The notes under the pieces: generated by a model
Database searches by the model: none
Seen by the model: the letters and a program-made list of their open reading frames with translations, nothing else
What the model was told of the DNA's origin: nothing
Shown here: one piece after another, positions 29,346 through 37,741 of the stretch
Layout of the letters: the number at the start of each line of letters is the position of its first letter
Position numbering within the stretch: position 1 is the stretch's first letter
NCBI GenBank assembly: GCA_902795345.1
Contig: CADBKO010000013.1
Span: 30,884-94,883 of the forward strand
Direction: 5' to 3'
Length of the DNA stretch: 64,000 bases
Origin: Oscillospiraceae bacterium
GTDB taxonomy: Bacteria; Bacillota; Clostridia; Oscillospirales; Oscillospiraceae
Position numbers and translations under genes: made by a program

Positions 29346-31361
29346 ATGGGCTCCAAGTATTCCCACGTTTTCCAGCCGATTCGTATCCGCGGTATCGACT
29401 TCAAGAACCGCATCACCCTGGCTCCCCCCTCTCCCAACCTGGCCAGCGAGGACGGCCGCGTGACCCACGATTTCGTGGACTGGTTCCGTCAGTTCGCCCG
29501 GGGCGGCGTCTGCACCCTGTATGTCGGCAACTGCTCCATCGACATCTCGGAATGTAAAGACGAAGCCTATCAGCTGGACATGATGAACGAGAACGGCGTC
29601 CTGCCCATGACCTGGTATGCCGACATGTGCAAGCAGTATGCCTGCCATGCCTCCTTCGAGATCAACCACAACGGCGAGAACACCCGCTACGAGACCGTCG
29701 GCCACTGGCCCTACAGCTCTTCTGCCTGGATTTCCGACAACGAGCGCCGGGCTGCCCAGCAGAACAACCGTGAGCCCCATCCCTGCATCGAAATGAGCAT
29801 CGACAAGATCCACGAGACCGTCGAGAAGTACGGCGCTGCCGCCGGCAAGATGAAGAGAGCCGGCATGGACATCGTGCTCGTGCACGGCGGCCATGGCAAC
29901 CTCATCAGCCAGTTCACCAGCCCCCTGTACAACAAGCGCACCGACGAATACGGCGGCGACACCAAGAGCCGCGCCCGCTTCGCCATTGAGGTCTGCGATT
30001 CCATCCGCCGTCACTGCGGTGAAGACTTCGTTATCGAGTACCGCATCTCCGCCGACGAGATCGCGCCCGAAGGCATGCACTTCGACGAGACCCTGGAGCT
30101 GATCGGCTACCTGAAGGATCACATCGACATCCTCCATGTTTCCGCCGGCCTGCACTCCGACTTCAACATGGCCTACTTCAACAACTGGTGCCAGAACTAC
30201 CTGATGGATCACTGCTTCAACGTCCACTATGCAGCCGACGTGAAGAAGCGCTACCCCGATCTGCTGGTCAACACCGTCGGCTCCATCATGAGCATCGACT
30301 ACGCCGAAAAGATCATCGCCAACGGCTGGGCTGACTTCGTTTCCATGTGCCGTCCTCTGATGGCCGATCCTGACATGCCCAGGAAGTATGCCGAGAACCG
30401 TCCCGAGGACCGTCGTCCCTGCCTGCGCTGCAACACCTGCATGAACCACCTGATGATCCCGAAGCCCATCTACTGCGCCATCAACCCCATGTCCGCCATG
30501 ACCAGCGAGCTTCGCGACGGCGTGGTGCCCAAGGCCAGGAAGAAGAAGAGAGTCGCCATCGTGGGCGGCGGCCCCGGCGGCATCCAGGCTCTGCAGACCC
30601 TGCTGGATCGCGGCCACGACGTCACCCTGTATGAAAAGAGCGGCCAGCTGGGCGGCAACGTCATCGGCGCCGCTACGCCTCCGTTCAAAGTTGACGTGCA
30701 GGATTATCTGAAGTGGATGCGCCACACCGCCGCCCAGTGCGTGAAGCGCGGCGCCCGCATCTACCTGAATCTGGAATGCACCAAGGACATTCTGGACAAG
30801 GAAGGCTATGACGCCGTTGTCATCGCCGTCGGCGCGGAACCCATCATTCCCGGCAAGATCCCCGGCATCCACAAGCCTCATGTCGCCTGGGCTCCCGACG
30901 CGGAGCGCGGCCTTGCCAAGGTGGGCGATGAGATCGTGATCGTCGGCGCCGGCCAGGTCGGTCTGGAAGCCGCTCTCGACTTCGCGGAGCAGGGCAAGAA
31001 GGTCACCGTCATCGAAATGATGGACCAGATGACCGCCATGTTCAAGTCCCGCGGCAGCCGCGATCTGATGAAGAAGATGGCCGACGACGGTCTCAAGTTC
31101 GACGTCTTCTACGGCACCGCCCTTGAGGAAGTCAAGGACGACTGCGTGGTGGCCAAGGACGTGAAGACCGGCGAAAAGAAGGAATTCAAGGCCGACACCG
31201 TGCTGCTGGCTATGGGCATCCGTCCTCGCCTGAAGCTGGTGGATGAGCTGCGTCACTCCTGCCCCGAGACCAGCGTCGTTATCGTGGGCGACTGCAACAA
31301 CAAGGCCGGCACCATCTCCGAAGCCGTCAACCAGGCTTTCCAGGGCTGCCTCCACATCTAA
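29346..31361 (+). CDS. Old yellow enzyme-type NADH:flavin oxidoreductase with [4Fe-4S] and FAD/NAD domain
   Basis: Multidomain ene-reductase of the 2,4-dienoyl-CoA reductase/BaiCD/BaiH class. Order: FMN TIM barrel (1 to about 340, with HGGHGNLISQFTSP and RTDEYGG), a [4Fe-4S] site (Cys359, 362, 365, 377), an FAD-binding fold (VAIVGGGPGG near 402), and an NAD(P)-binding fold (IVIVGAGQVGLEAA near 531). 671 residues is normal. Such enzymes reduce activated C=C bonds of enoates, dienoyl-CoA, bile acid intermediates or plant compounds; the substrate here is unknown. The strong C-ending codon bias suggests high expression. Confidence 0.85.
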   Translation: MGSKYSHVFQPIRIRGIDFKNRITLAPPSPNLASEDGRVTHDFVDWFRQFARGGVCTLYVGNCSIDISECKDEAYQLDMMNENGVLPMTWYADMCKQYACHASFEINHNGENTRYETVGHWPYSSSAWISDNERRAAQQNNREPHPCIEMSIDKIHETVEKYGAAAGKMKRAGMDIVLVHGGHGNLISQFTSPLYNKRTDEYGGDTKSRARFAIEVCDSIRRHCGEDFVIEYRISADEIAPEGMHFDETLELIGYLKDHIDILHVSAGLHSDFNMAYFNNWCQNYLMDHCFNVHYAADVKKRYPDLLVNTVGSIMSIDYAEKIIANGWADFVSMCRPLMADPDMPRKYAENRPEDRRPCLRCNTCMNHLMIPKPIYCAINPMSAMTSELRDGVVPKARKKKRVAIVGGGPGGIQALQTLLDRGHDVTLYEKSGQLGGNVIGAATPPFKVDVQDYLKWMRHTAAQCVKRGARIYLNLECTKDILDKEGYDAVVIAVGAEPIIPGKIPGIHKPHVAWAPDAERGLAKVGDEIVIVGAGQVGLEAALDFAEQGKKVTVIEMMDQMTAMFKSRGSRDLMKKMADDGLKFDVFYGTALEEVKDDCVVAKDVKTGEKKEFKADTVLLAMGIRPRLKLVDELRHSCPETSVVIVGDCNNKAGTISEAVNQAFQGCLHI

Positions 31362-31377
31362 GCATCATCTTACACAA

Positions 31378-31408
31378 GGGAGCGCTGCAATCGCAGCGCT
31401 CCCTTTTT
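31378..31408 (+). terminator. Terminator of the flavin oxidoreductase gene
   Basis: Perfect 11-bp stem GGGAGCGCTGC / GCAGCGCTCCC, AATC loop, followed by TTTTT. Confidence 0.93.
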
Positions 31409-31413
31409 ATGAT

Positions 31414-31444
31414 ATAAGCCTCACGCACCGGGCGTGAGGCTTAT
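31414..31444 (-). terminator. Terminator of corA
   Basis: Perfect 13-bp stem ATAAGCCTCACGC / GCGTGAGGCTTAT with a 5-base loop directly after the corA stop; it sits back to back with the terminator of the convergent gene. Confidence 0.75.
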
Positions 31445-31447
31445 TGA

Positions 31448-32380
31448 TCAGAACCACTTTTTCCGTTTGCCCACCAGGACCAGGACCAGCACGACGATGA
31501 TCGAAAGCAGGATCACATAGAGATATCCGTAGCGCCAGTAGAATTCCAGCATGGACTGGAAATTCATGCCATACCAGCCCACGATGATGGTCAGAGGGAA
31601 GAAAATGCTGGTAATGACGGTGAAGAACTTCATGGTCTTGTTCAGGTTCATGTCCAGATAGGAGGAATAGGCGTCCTGCAGATGGACCACCATATTGGAC
31701 AGGGCATCCACGTCCTCCCGCAAGCGGACGATCTTTTTTCCCATGTTGGAAATATACATGAGGCTGTCCGTGTCGAAAATGTCGTTTTCGTTCTCCTCCA
31801 CGGCCTCGGTGATGTCCAGCAGCTGTTCATAATAGTTGTGGGCGCTCAAAAGACGGTTTTTCAGATCCAGCAGCGTCGTGGTGAAATCCTCGTGTGCCTC
31901 GTCCCGCAGCACCTGTGCCTCCAGCTCGCTTACTTCCGCGCCGGTGCTTTCCAGCATGATGATGTCCCCTGCTACCAGGGCGTCCAGAAAGCTGTAAATC
32001 AGCTTTTCCAGGTTCGTGTTCTTTGCCGGAAAGCGGCGCAGGGCCTGCTGGAAGCGCTGCTCCGTGGAGCGGTCTTCATCCAGCACGTCGATCACCAGGA
32101 AAAGGTTCTTTTTGATGAACAGGGCCACACAGTCGTCGTTTACCTCGGGATGGACCGGGTCCACGATCCGAAGCTCCGTGAAGGTATATTCGTCATAGAC
32201 TTCCACGCCGGAACGGAAATAAGCGTTGGCGCTCCGGCAGGCTTCCACGTTGGCGGCGGCAAAGCCCAGGGTTTCGCTGACTTCCGCCAGCTCATCGCAG
32301 GTCAGATAGCCCACGGCCAGCTTGTCCCCGGAGGGCAGCTTATTCGATTCTTCGATTGATGTACCGAAAGTATAGTACAT
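31448..32380 (-). CDS. corA: CorA-type divalent cation transporter
   Basis: Pentameric Mg2+/Co2+ channel-like transporter. A 250-residue cytoplasmic domain, then two C-terminal membrane helices with the signature YGMNF (GMN 271-273) at the end of the first helix and a basic tail (GKRKKWF). 310 residues, normal. An AGGGGAGAG box precedes the ATG. Confidence 0.92.
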   Translation of the reverse strand: MYYTFGTSIEESNKLPSGDKLAVGYLTCDELAEVSETLGFAAANVEACRSANAYFRSGVEVYDEYTFTELRIVDPVHPEVNDDCVALFIKKNLFLVIDVLDEDRSTEQRFQQALRRFPAKNTNLEKLIYSFLDALVAGDIIMLESTGAEVSELEAQVLRDEAHEDFTTTLLDLKNRLLSAHNYYEQLLDITEAVEENENDIFDTDSLMYISNMGKKIVRLREDVDALSNMVVHLQDAYSSYLDMNLNKTMKFFTVITSIFFPLTIIVGWYGMNFQSMLEFYWRYGYLYVILLSIIVVLVLVLVGKRKKWF

Positions 32381-32435
32381 TCGTCTCTCCCCTATCGCTA
32401 TGTAAAATTACTTATTGTGAGTATATGTAATATTC

Positions 32436-32578
32436 CTATCTTTGCAATTCGCTCTCAAAACACTGCTCTTGAAAACGGATATTATCCAGGATCTCACCAT
32501 CCGAGTAATCTCTTTCGTCTACTGATACGATCCACTTGTCTTCGTTATCATTGAAGCGATGATACAATTTGAACGGAG
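32436..32578 (-). pseudogene. AT-rich coding remnant of unknown origin
   Basis: A minus-strand reading frame without a start codon encodes FKLYHRFNDNEDKW, continuing to FESELQR and a TAG at 32436-32438. The acidic, protein-like composition and AT-rich codons are unlike neighbouring genes. It overlaps the short four-helix-bundle gene start in another frame. I read it as the 3' end of a decayed gene; the family is not recognised. Confidence 0.4.
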
Positions 32579-32616
32579 AAGTCCATTGAAATATCAGCGA
32601 GTTTGTTTTCTTTCAT
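32548..32616 (-). pseudogene. Truncated four-helix bundle protein (5' end only)
   Basis: A good ribosome-binding site (GGAGG) precedes an ATG at 32616 that opens MKENKLADISMDFSVQIV and stops after 22 codons. This is the usual N-terminus of the S23-type four-helix bundle (Avd-like) proteins, which are normally near 120 residues. The rest is gone, replaced by unrelated AT-rich sequence. Confidence 0.55.
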
Positions 32617-32668
32617 AGCTGCACCTCCGAAGGCTACTGAAATCTTATCATTATATTGAGTAATAATC

Positions 32669-32768
32669 AATGATGTGTTCGCCCCGCATTTCCCGCAGGA
32701 CACATCATTGCCGAAGGCTGCATCATAAGCGGAGCGACATCATTTGACCGCAAGGGCAATCATCATTC
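32669..32768. repeat. Cluster of short palindromic repeats bounded by ATCAT
   Basis: A 10-bp inverted repeat AATGATGTGT / ACACATCATT (32669-32678 and 32700-32709) is followed by three smaller units, each with a small GC-rich palindrome between ATCAT-type edges (about 32710-32768). It sits beside the truncated four-helix-bundle gene. No coding capacity. Confidence 0.6.
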
Positions 32769-32805
32769 AAAAAGCAGTGATTTGGATAACAAATCACTGC
32801 TTTTT
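32769..32805 (-). terminator. Terminator after tRNA-Gln
   Basis: Perfect 16-bp stem AAAAAGCAGTGATTTG / CAAATCACTGCTTTTT with loop GATAA. Its U-run works in both directions; it ends the tRNA-His/tRNA-Gln transcript. Confidence 0.9.
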
Positions 32806-32807
32806 GA

Positions 32808-32882
32808 TGGCTGGGATGGCGGGATTCGAACCCACGACTGCAGGAGTCAAAGTCCTGTGCCTTACCGCTTGGCGACATCCCA
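32808..32882 (-). tRNA. tRNA-Gln (anticodon TTG)
   Basis: Minus-strand cloverleaf starting TGGGATG, with anticodon stem-loop GGACTTTGACTCC (anticodon TTG), T-arm GGGTTCGAATCCC, and an encoded CCA end. Confidence 0.95.
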
Positions 32883-32891
32883 ATAAAAAAC

Positions 32892-32918
32892 CGCCGGGAC
32901 GATGGAACCGTCCCGGCG
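32892..32918 (-). terminator. Hairpin between tRNA-His and tRNA-Gln
   Basis: Perfect 9-bp stem CGCCGGGAC / GTCCCGGCG followed, in the tRNA direction, by a run of T. Could terminate part of the tRNA-His transcripts before tRNA-Gln or serve as a processing signal. Confidence 0.75.
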
Positions 32919-32921
32919 CAG

Positions 32922-32999
<78 letters not shown>

Positions 33000-33018
33000 A
33001 TATCAGGCGGTACGATGC

Positions 33019-33047
33019 ATATTACACCATTACGCTTCCAAAATCAA
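33019..33047 (-). promoter_or_regulatory. Promoter for tRNA-His/tRNA-Gln
   Basis: -35 TTGATT (33042-33047), 17-base spacer, -10 TAATAT (33019-33024) on the minus strand. Confidence 0.7.
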
Positions 33048-33069
33048 TAGCTCCCGGAAAAAATAACGC

Positions 33070-34107
33070 TCAGTCCTCGGACAAGGGAAATCCGGGCGTC
33101 GTCACATATTGACCTTCTGAATACCACAGCGCCTCTGCGCTGTACGCCTTCGCCAAAGCCGTTCCTTCCTCAATGGGCAGGAGGAACAGCGCGGTGGAAA
33201 GGGCGTCCCCCACGGCGCTGTCGGGGCAGAGCACCGTCACCATCTCATAGATCCCGGCCGGTTCCCCGCTGTCCGGGTCCACGATATGGCAGTACCGCTC
33301 TCCGTCCACCTCGAAATAACGCTGGTAGCTGCCGCTGGTCACAGCGGCGCAATCCGCCATCCGCACCGTCATCAGTGCTTGTCCACTGCCGTCCGGCCGT
33401 TCCAGAGCCACCTTCCACCGGCTCCCGTCCCCTTTCAGCCCGACGGTGCAGACGTTTCCGCCCGCCGAGACCAAAAAACCGGTATGCCCCCCTGCTTTTG
33501 CTTTCTCACAGGCGCGCTGAACGGCCCAGCCCTTGGCGACCGCGCCCACGTCCAGCCGAAGCTCCGGATCCAGATAGCGCACCGTGGAGGCTGCCCTGTC
33601 CAGCTGCAGCGCGGATGGCGACATATGCTCCATGGCTTCCTCAACAGCTTCCCTCTGGGGCAGCGCCGCCCTTTCCGGGTGCTCGTTTGCCGCGGTCCTG
33701 GCGTCATGCCAGAGCGCCAGGAGGCTGCCCATGCAGATATTCAGCTTCCCGCCGGAGGCTTCCCCCATCTCCAGGGCAAATTCCAGCAGGTCCAGGATGC
33801 GACCATCCACGACCACGGCCTCCGTACCCGCAAGCCGGTTGACGGTGCAGAGATTCGTCATGCCATCATATTCCCGATAAATGTCAAATAGCCGGTGGCA
33901 GGTCAGGAGTTCCTCATGGATAAGCTCCGCCAGCCGGTCCGCTTCCGCCTGAGAAGGCGCGTAAACCGTGATGCCCGTCACCGTATCGAACACATCCAGA
34001 TAGGTATAGCGATAGCTCCCCTGTTCTTTCCCGCAGCCGCCAAACAACAGAAGGATGCAGGCGGCAAACGCCAGAATACCGGGGAGCCTTTTACAGACAG
34101 CTGACAT
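33070..34107 (-). CDS. apbE: FAD:protein FMN transferase (ApbE), lipoprotein
   Basis: Attaches FMN covalently to threonine in target proteins such as Rnf or Nqr subunits on the outer face of the membrane. A signal peptide with lipobox LFGGC (Cys25) anchors it; the conserved DVGAVAKGWAV motif, the SAGGNVCTVG segment and the HIVDPDSGEP motif are present. ATG 34107 overlaps the upstream Na/Pi gene by 17 bases; a longer frame from 34176 would sit inside that gene and lack a signal peptide at the N-terminus. 345 residues. No Rnf or Nqr genes lie in the window. Confidence 0.92.
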   Translation of the reverse strand: MSAVCKRLPGILAFAACILLLFGGCGKEQGSYRYTYLDVFDTVTGITVYAPSQAEADRLAELIHEELLTCHRLFDIYREYDGMTNLCTVNRLAGTEAVVVDGRILDLLEFALEMGEASGGKLNICMGSLLALWHDARTAANEHPERAALPQREAVEEAMEHMSPSALQLDRAASTVRYLDPELRLDVGAVAKGWAVQRACEKAKAGGHTGFLVSAGGNVCTVGLKGDGSRWKVALERPDGSGQALMTVRMADCAAVTSGSYQRYFEVDGERYCHIVDPDSGEPAGIYEMVTVLCPDSAVGDALSTALFLLPIEEGTALAKAYSAEALWYSEGQYVTTPGFPLSED

Positions 34108-35854
34108 ATTCTTCCGTGAAGCGCAGGAACGCTTCTGTGAACTGAACGGATTCCTCCGCATTGGAGGAATACTCATGGGGCATATAGCTGGGATTCTCCG
34201 CCTTCAGCGTGTAGATGGCGATATTGGAGCAGTGATCCGCGATCCGCTCGAAATTCGTAAGGAGATCGTTGAACACGAAGCCCACGTTGATGGTGCAGCG
34301 TCCGGACTGCAGCCGGTTCACATGCCGCATCTTCAGCTCGTCGCATACGATGTCGATGACCTCTTCCAAGGGCTCCACCTGCAGGGCCAGCTGCGTATCG
34401 CTGTCGCAGTAGGCTTTTGTCGCCAGCTCCGTGACCTGGTTGATGGCCTTGGATACCAGCGTCAGCTCATCCCCCGCCTCCGGCGAGAAATACTGCTTCT
34501 TTTCCTGCATCTCCGTTGCCAACTCCGCGATATTCTGCGCGTGGTCTCCGATGCGCTCCAGGTCGCTGATGCAGCTGAGGATTTTTTCCGCGCTCCGCTC
34601 CTGGGCAGGCAAAGCCTCCGCCGCCAGCAGGCGCATCATATAATCCCCCAGCTTGTCCTCGTATTTGTCCAGGAGGGTCTCTCTGGCGGCTACCCGCTCC
34701 ACGACGGCCTTGTCGTATTCCGTCAGGAGTCCCATGGCGTCCACAATGGTCGCTTGCGCGATCTCTGCCATCTTCCGGGCTGCCGCCATGGAAAGGCTGA
34801 GGGCGGTGCTGGGATAGCGCAGCGCCGTGTCCGTCAGCTTTTCCAGATATTCGCTCTCAGCGTCCTCAGCTGAATCATATTTGACGAGCAGGTAAGCCGC
34901 TTTCTCCAGCAACCCTCGCAGAGGCATCTCCAGGATCACGTAAAAGGCGCGAGTGGTGGTATTCAGCAGGGCGACGGTCACGGGACCGGCGGCACGTTCC
35001 ATAAAGGGCAGCGCTCCGAATGACCGCAGCGGATAGTAAAACAGGCAGACCAGACATGCGCCCAAAACAGCCGAGCATACATAGATCATAGCGGTCCTTT
35101 TCCCATTCTTGGAGGAGCCCATCATGGAAAAGAGGACCGGAGAAGAACAGCCGATATTGATACCCATAATGAGCGGAAGGCAGGCATCCAGCGACAGTAC
35201 GCCGGCCACGGATATTGCCTGGACGATACCGACGCCCGCGCTGGAACTCTGGATCACGGCGGCCAGCAGCACGCCCATGATCATGGCTGGCAGCGGGTGG
35301 GAAAACAGAGTCAGGATGCTGAGGAATTCCGGATCCTCCTTCAAGGGCGTCACCGCACCGGACATGGTGGACATGCCGGTCATCAAGAGGCCGAAGCCCA
35401 GCAGAATGGAGCCGAAATGCTTCATGCTCCGCTTTTTGACGAACATATAGAGGATGATGCCCGCCAGGGAGAATACGGGCACGAAGGTGGCGGATGAAAA
35501 GACCCGGGCGATGCCGCTGCTGCCCTCGGCCCCCGCCAGGGTCAGGATCCAGCCGGTCACCGTCGTGCCGATCTGGGACCCCAGGATCAGGGTGATGCTC
35601 TGGGCCACCTTCATCATCCCGGCATTGACAAAGCCCACTACCATTACTGTGGTGGCGCCTGACGACTGGATGATCGCAGTCACGAAGATGCCGAGAAGCA
35701 GGCCTTTGACAGGATTGGAGGAGAGCTTCGCCAGGATGCTCTCCATCTTCTTTCCTGCCAGCCCCTTGAGCCCGCTGCCCATGACCGACATGCCGAACAG
35801 GAAAAATGCAAGACCGCCCAGAAGGGTGATCACATCGAATACTGTCATATACAA
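34091..35854 (-). CDS. Na/Pi cotransporter family protein with PhoU-like domain
   Basis: Sodium-dependent phosphate transporter (NptA/YjbB type). The N-terminal half has two inverted Na/Pi repeats, each with a QSS motif (QSSGATTVMVVGF and QSSSAGVGIVQAI), and about eight membrane helices; the C-terminal part (about 360-587) is a helical PhoU-like domain with ISDLERIGDHAQNIAE and FERIADHCSNIAIY. Normal length at 587. Followed by, and overlapping, apbE. Confidence 0.9.
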   Translation of the reverse strand: MYMTVFDVITLLGGLAFFLFGMSVMGSGLKGLAGKKMESILAKLSSNPVKGLLLGIFVTAIIQSSGATTVMVVGFVNAGMMKVAQSITLILGSQIGTTVTGWILTLAGAEGSSGIARVFSSATFVPVFSLAGIILYMFVKKRSMKHFGSILLGFGLLMTGMSTMSGAVTPLKEDPEFLSILTLFSHPLPAMIMGVLLAAVIQSSSAGVGIVQAISVAGVLSLDACLPLIMGINIGCSSPVLFSMMGSSKNGKRTAMIYVCSAVLGACLVCLFYYPLRSFGALPFMERAAGPVTVALLNTTTRAFYVILEMPLRGLLEKAAYLLVKYDSAEDAESEYLEKLTDTALRYPSTALSLSMAAARKMAEIAQATIVDAMGLLTEYDKAVVERVAARETLLDKYEDKLGDYMMRLLAAEALPAQERSAEKILSCISDLERIGDHAQNIAELATEMQEKKQYFSPEAGDELTLVSKAINQVTELATKAYCDSDTQLALQVEPLEEVIDIVCDELKMRHVNRLQSGRCTINVGFVFNDLLTNFERIADHCSNIAIYTLKAENPSYMPHEYSSNAEESVQFTEAFLRFTEEYVSCL

Positions 35855-36017
35855 ACCTCTGTTTGAAAACTCCCGATTTTTGCCAAGTATATCTTATCAT
35901 AAAAGGCCCAAAAAAGGAAGAGGCAGACGAAAGTTTCCTTCTCAGCTTTGCTTGCATAGTTTTCTTCGGCATGCTAACATGCTTATGGACCAAGCTGACA
36001 GAGGAAAGCGGGGCTCG

Positions 36018-36350
36018 ATGATGGAAGCGGAAAAACACACGATAAATTTTGCCTGCCGGCTGTATGCGCTGGTCCGGCAGATCCCCGCAGGCAAGGTCGC
36101 CACTTACGGACAGCTGGCCCTTCTGCTTGGGATGCCTCGGGGCGCAAGGGCTGTGGGGACCTGCCTGAACCGCTGCGCCGACCCTTCTGTTCCCTGTCAC
36201 CGGGTCGTGGACCGCCTGGGGAGAACAAAACCGGTTTTCGACGACTACGCGCCCGGCACGCAGCGGGCCTTGCTGGAATCGGAAGGCGTATCCTTTCTTC
36301 CAGACGGCCGGGTTGATCTTTCCCTTTGCGGGTGGAACGGCAAAATTTGA
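36018..36350 (+). CDS. MGMT family (O6-alkylguanine transferase-like) protein
   Basis: Small DNA alkylation repair protein made of the methyltransferase domain only (110 residues). The active-site PCHRVV with Cys60 is intact, so suicidal alkyl transfer is possible, unlike ATL proteins that have Trp at that place. GKVATYGQLALLLG is the DNA-recognition region. Start could be ATG 36018 or an in-frame ATG about 40 bases upstream. Confidence 0.85.
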   Translation: MMEAEKHTINFACRLYALVRQIPAGKVATYGQLALLLGMPRGARAVGTCLNRCADPSVPCHRVVDRLGRTKPVFDDYAPGTQRALLESEGVSFLPDGRVDLSLCGWNGKI

Positions 36351-36351
36351 G

Positions 36352-36379
36352 TTGCAAGGCAGAAAATAAATGCTATAAT
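36352..36379 (+). promoter_or_regulatory. Promoter for tRNA-Leu
   Basis: -35 TTGCAA (36352-36357), 16-base spacer, -10 TATAAT (36374-36379), 11 bases before the tRNA. Confidence 0.7.
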
Positions 36380-36390
36380 AGGTTCATTCT

Positions 36391-36473
36391 GCGGGCATGA
36401 TGGAATTGGCAGACATGCGAGATTTAGGTTCTCGTGGGAGACCGTCGGGGTTCAAGTCCCCGTGCCCGCACCA
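36391..36473 (+). tRNA. tRNA-Leu (anticodon TAG)
   Basis: Class II tRNA with acceptor GCGGGCA / TGCCCGC, anticodon loop ATTTAGGTT (TAG), a long variable arm, T-arm GGGGTTCAAGTCCCC and encoded CCA. Confidence 0.95.
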
Positions 36474-36538
36474 CCACGTCGGAGCAAGCTGCGCTCACGT
36501 CGTTTCCGGCGTCAGTCTGCGGACTGGCGCCGAAAACT

Positions 36539-36857
36539 CTGTATCGCTCCGCTGCTCCTCCTTTCCAAATCGGAAGTCTTCCGTGGGACTTCCGATTTGG
36601 TTTTTCTTTCTCGCTCAAGGCTGCTCCTTCCCGTTTCTGCGGTTTCCGTAAATGCCGCGAAAACTCCATATCCGCCGCCTCCTTCCTCCTTTCAAAATCG
36701 GACCCGCTCCGCTGGGCTCCGATTTTGTCTTTTTCTCTTCGATTAGCTGCTCCATCCCGTTTCTGTGGCTTTCGTTGGGCCGCGAAACTTTGTATCGCTC
36801 CGCTGCTCCTCCTTTCCAAATCGGAAGTCTCGCGGGGGACTTCCGATTTGGTTTAGC
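36539..36857. repeat. Three tandem units of about 125 bp with internal hairpins, downstream of tRNA-Leu
   Basis: Units begin near 36539, 36665 and 36790 (spacing 126 and 125). Each opens with a TATC-GC-CCGC/GC-TCCT segment and holds a large hairpin: CCAAATCGGAAGTC / GACTTCCGATTTGG in units 1 and 3, and an analogous AAAATCGGA / TCCGATTTT in unit 2. Units 1 and 3 are closest; the third is cut short after the hairpin. Open frames across this stretch are by-products of the repeats. Confidence 0.8.
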
Positions 36858-36908
36858 TTCGCATATGATTTTCCTATTCCTACGTACATAATTATTTCCT
36901 GTCCTCCC

Positions 36909-36937
36909 TTGCAAAGTCGGGCCAAATGCAATACAAT
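36909..36937 (+). promoter_or_regulatory. Promoter for the PrsW-like gene
   Basis: -35 TTGCAA (36909-36914), 17-base spacer, -10 TACAAT (36932-36937). Confidence 0.65.
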
Positions 36938-37003
36938 AGCGCAATAAAGACGGCTGCGGCGGGGCCGCTTCCGTCAAACAGCCATATTCAAAGGACAAAA
37001 GCC

Positions 37004-37714
37004 ATGCTTTCTGTTTTCTTCCTCCATCCCCTGCTGATCGCCGCCGCCGTGATCCCGGCTGTCCTGCTGCTGATCCGCGTCTACCGCTCGGACCGGCTGG
37101 AGCGGGAACCGGCGGGATTGCTTATCGGGCTCATACTGCGGGGAATCCTGGCGACGGTACTGGCTATGATCGCGGAGCGGATCGGAGAAACCCTGCTTGC
37201 TTTCTTTTTCGGTGAAGGCACCCTACTCTACCGGCTTCTGCTCTGCTTTATCGTGGTGGGCGGCTCGGAAGAGGGCGCGAAGCTCCTCCTTCTGAAGCGG
37301 CGTACCTGGCGCAGCCCCAGCTTCGACTGCCAGTTCGACGGGGTCGTCTATGCGGTGTTCGTTTCCCTGGGCTTCGCTCTCTGGGAAAACATCGGCTATG
37401 TGCTGATGTACGGCCTGGGAACGGCGCTGCTCCGGGCGGTGACCGCCGTTCCCGGCCACGCCTGCTTCGGCGTGTTCATGGGCATGTGGTATGCGACAGC
37501 CCGCAGATATGAAAACTACGGCTGGCATGAGAAGAGCAAAGGCTACCTTTGGAAATCTTTCCTGATCCCCGTTCTGCTCCATGGCTGTTATGACTCTATC
37601 GCCATGTCGGACCGGCAGGGCTTCGGCCTCATTTTCCTGGTTTTCGTGGTGGGCATGTTCATCGCGGCCAATCTTCTGTTGAAGAAGCTCTCCCGGCAAG
37701 ATAGTTATTTCTAA
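37004..37714 (+). CDS. PrsW family intramembrane metalloprotease
   Basis: Polytopic membrane protease of the CPBP/PrsW superfamily; PrsW in Bacillus starts the cleavage of anti-sigma factor RsiW. Motifs: SEEGAK (Glu89, Glu90, Lys93), FDGVVYAVFVSLGFALWENI (111-130), PGHACFG, and LLHGCYD near the end, which together supply the metal ligands. About seven helices, 236 residues. ATG 37004 follows AAAGGAC. Target is unknown; no ECF sigma or anti-sigma gene is nearby. Confidence 0.88.
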   Translation: MLSVFFLHPLLIAAAVIPAVLLLIRVYRSDRLEREPAGLLIGLILRGILATVLAMIAERIGETLLAFFFGEGTLLYRLLLCFIVVGGSEEGAKLLLLKRRTWRSPSFDCQFDGVVYAVFVSLGFALWENIGYVLMYGLGTALLRAVTAVPGHACFGVFMGMWYATARRYENYGWHEKSKGYLWKSFLIPVLLHGCYDSIAMSDRQGFGLIFLVFVVGMFIAANLLLKKLSRQDSYF

Positions 37715-37741
37715 TAATCTGATTATCTGAATAAAAGAAAT

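Noticed and set aside
29340-31355. A 671-codon minus-strand frame opposite the flavin oxidoreductase
   Set aside because: Its length mirrors the real gene because codon bias of that gene removes stops on the other strand; the composition is not protein-like.
32669-32768. CRISPR array
   Set aside because: The repeats are short, unequal and irregularly spaced, without constant spacers or cas genes.
36424-36998. Overlapping open frames of 127-140 codons on both strands after tRNA-Leu
   Set aside because: They are translations of the three hairpin repeat units, with no ribosome-binding sites and low-complexity repeats.
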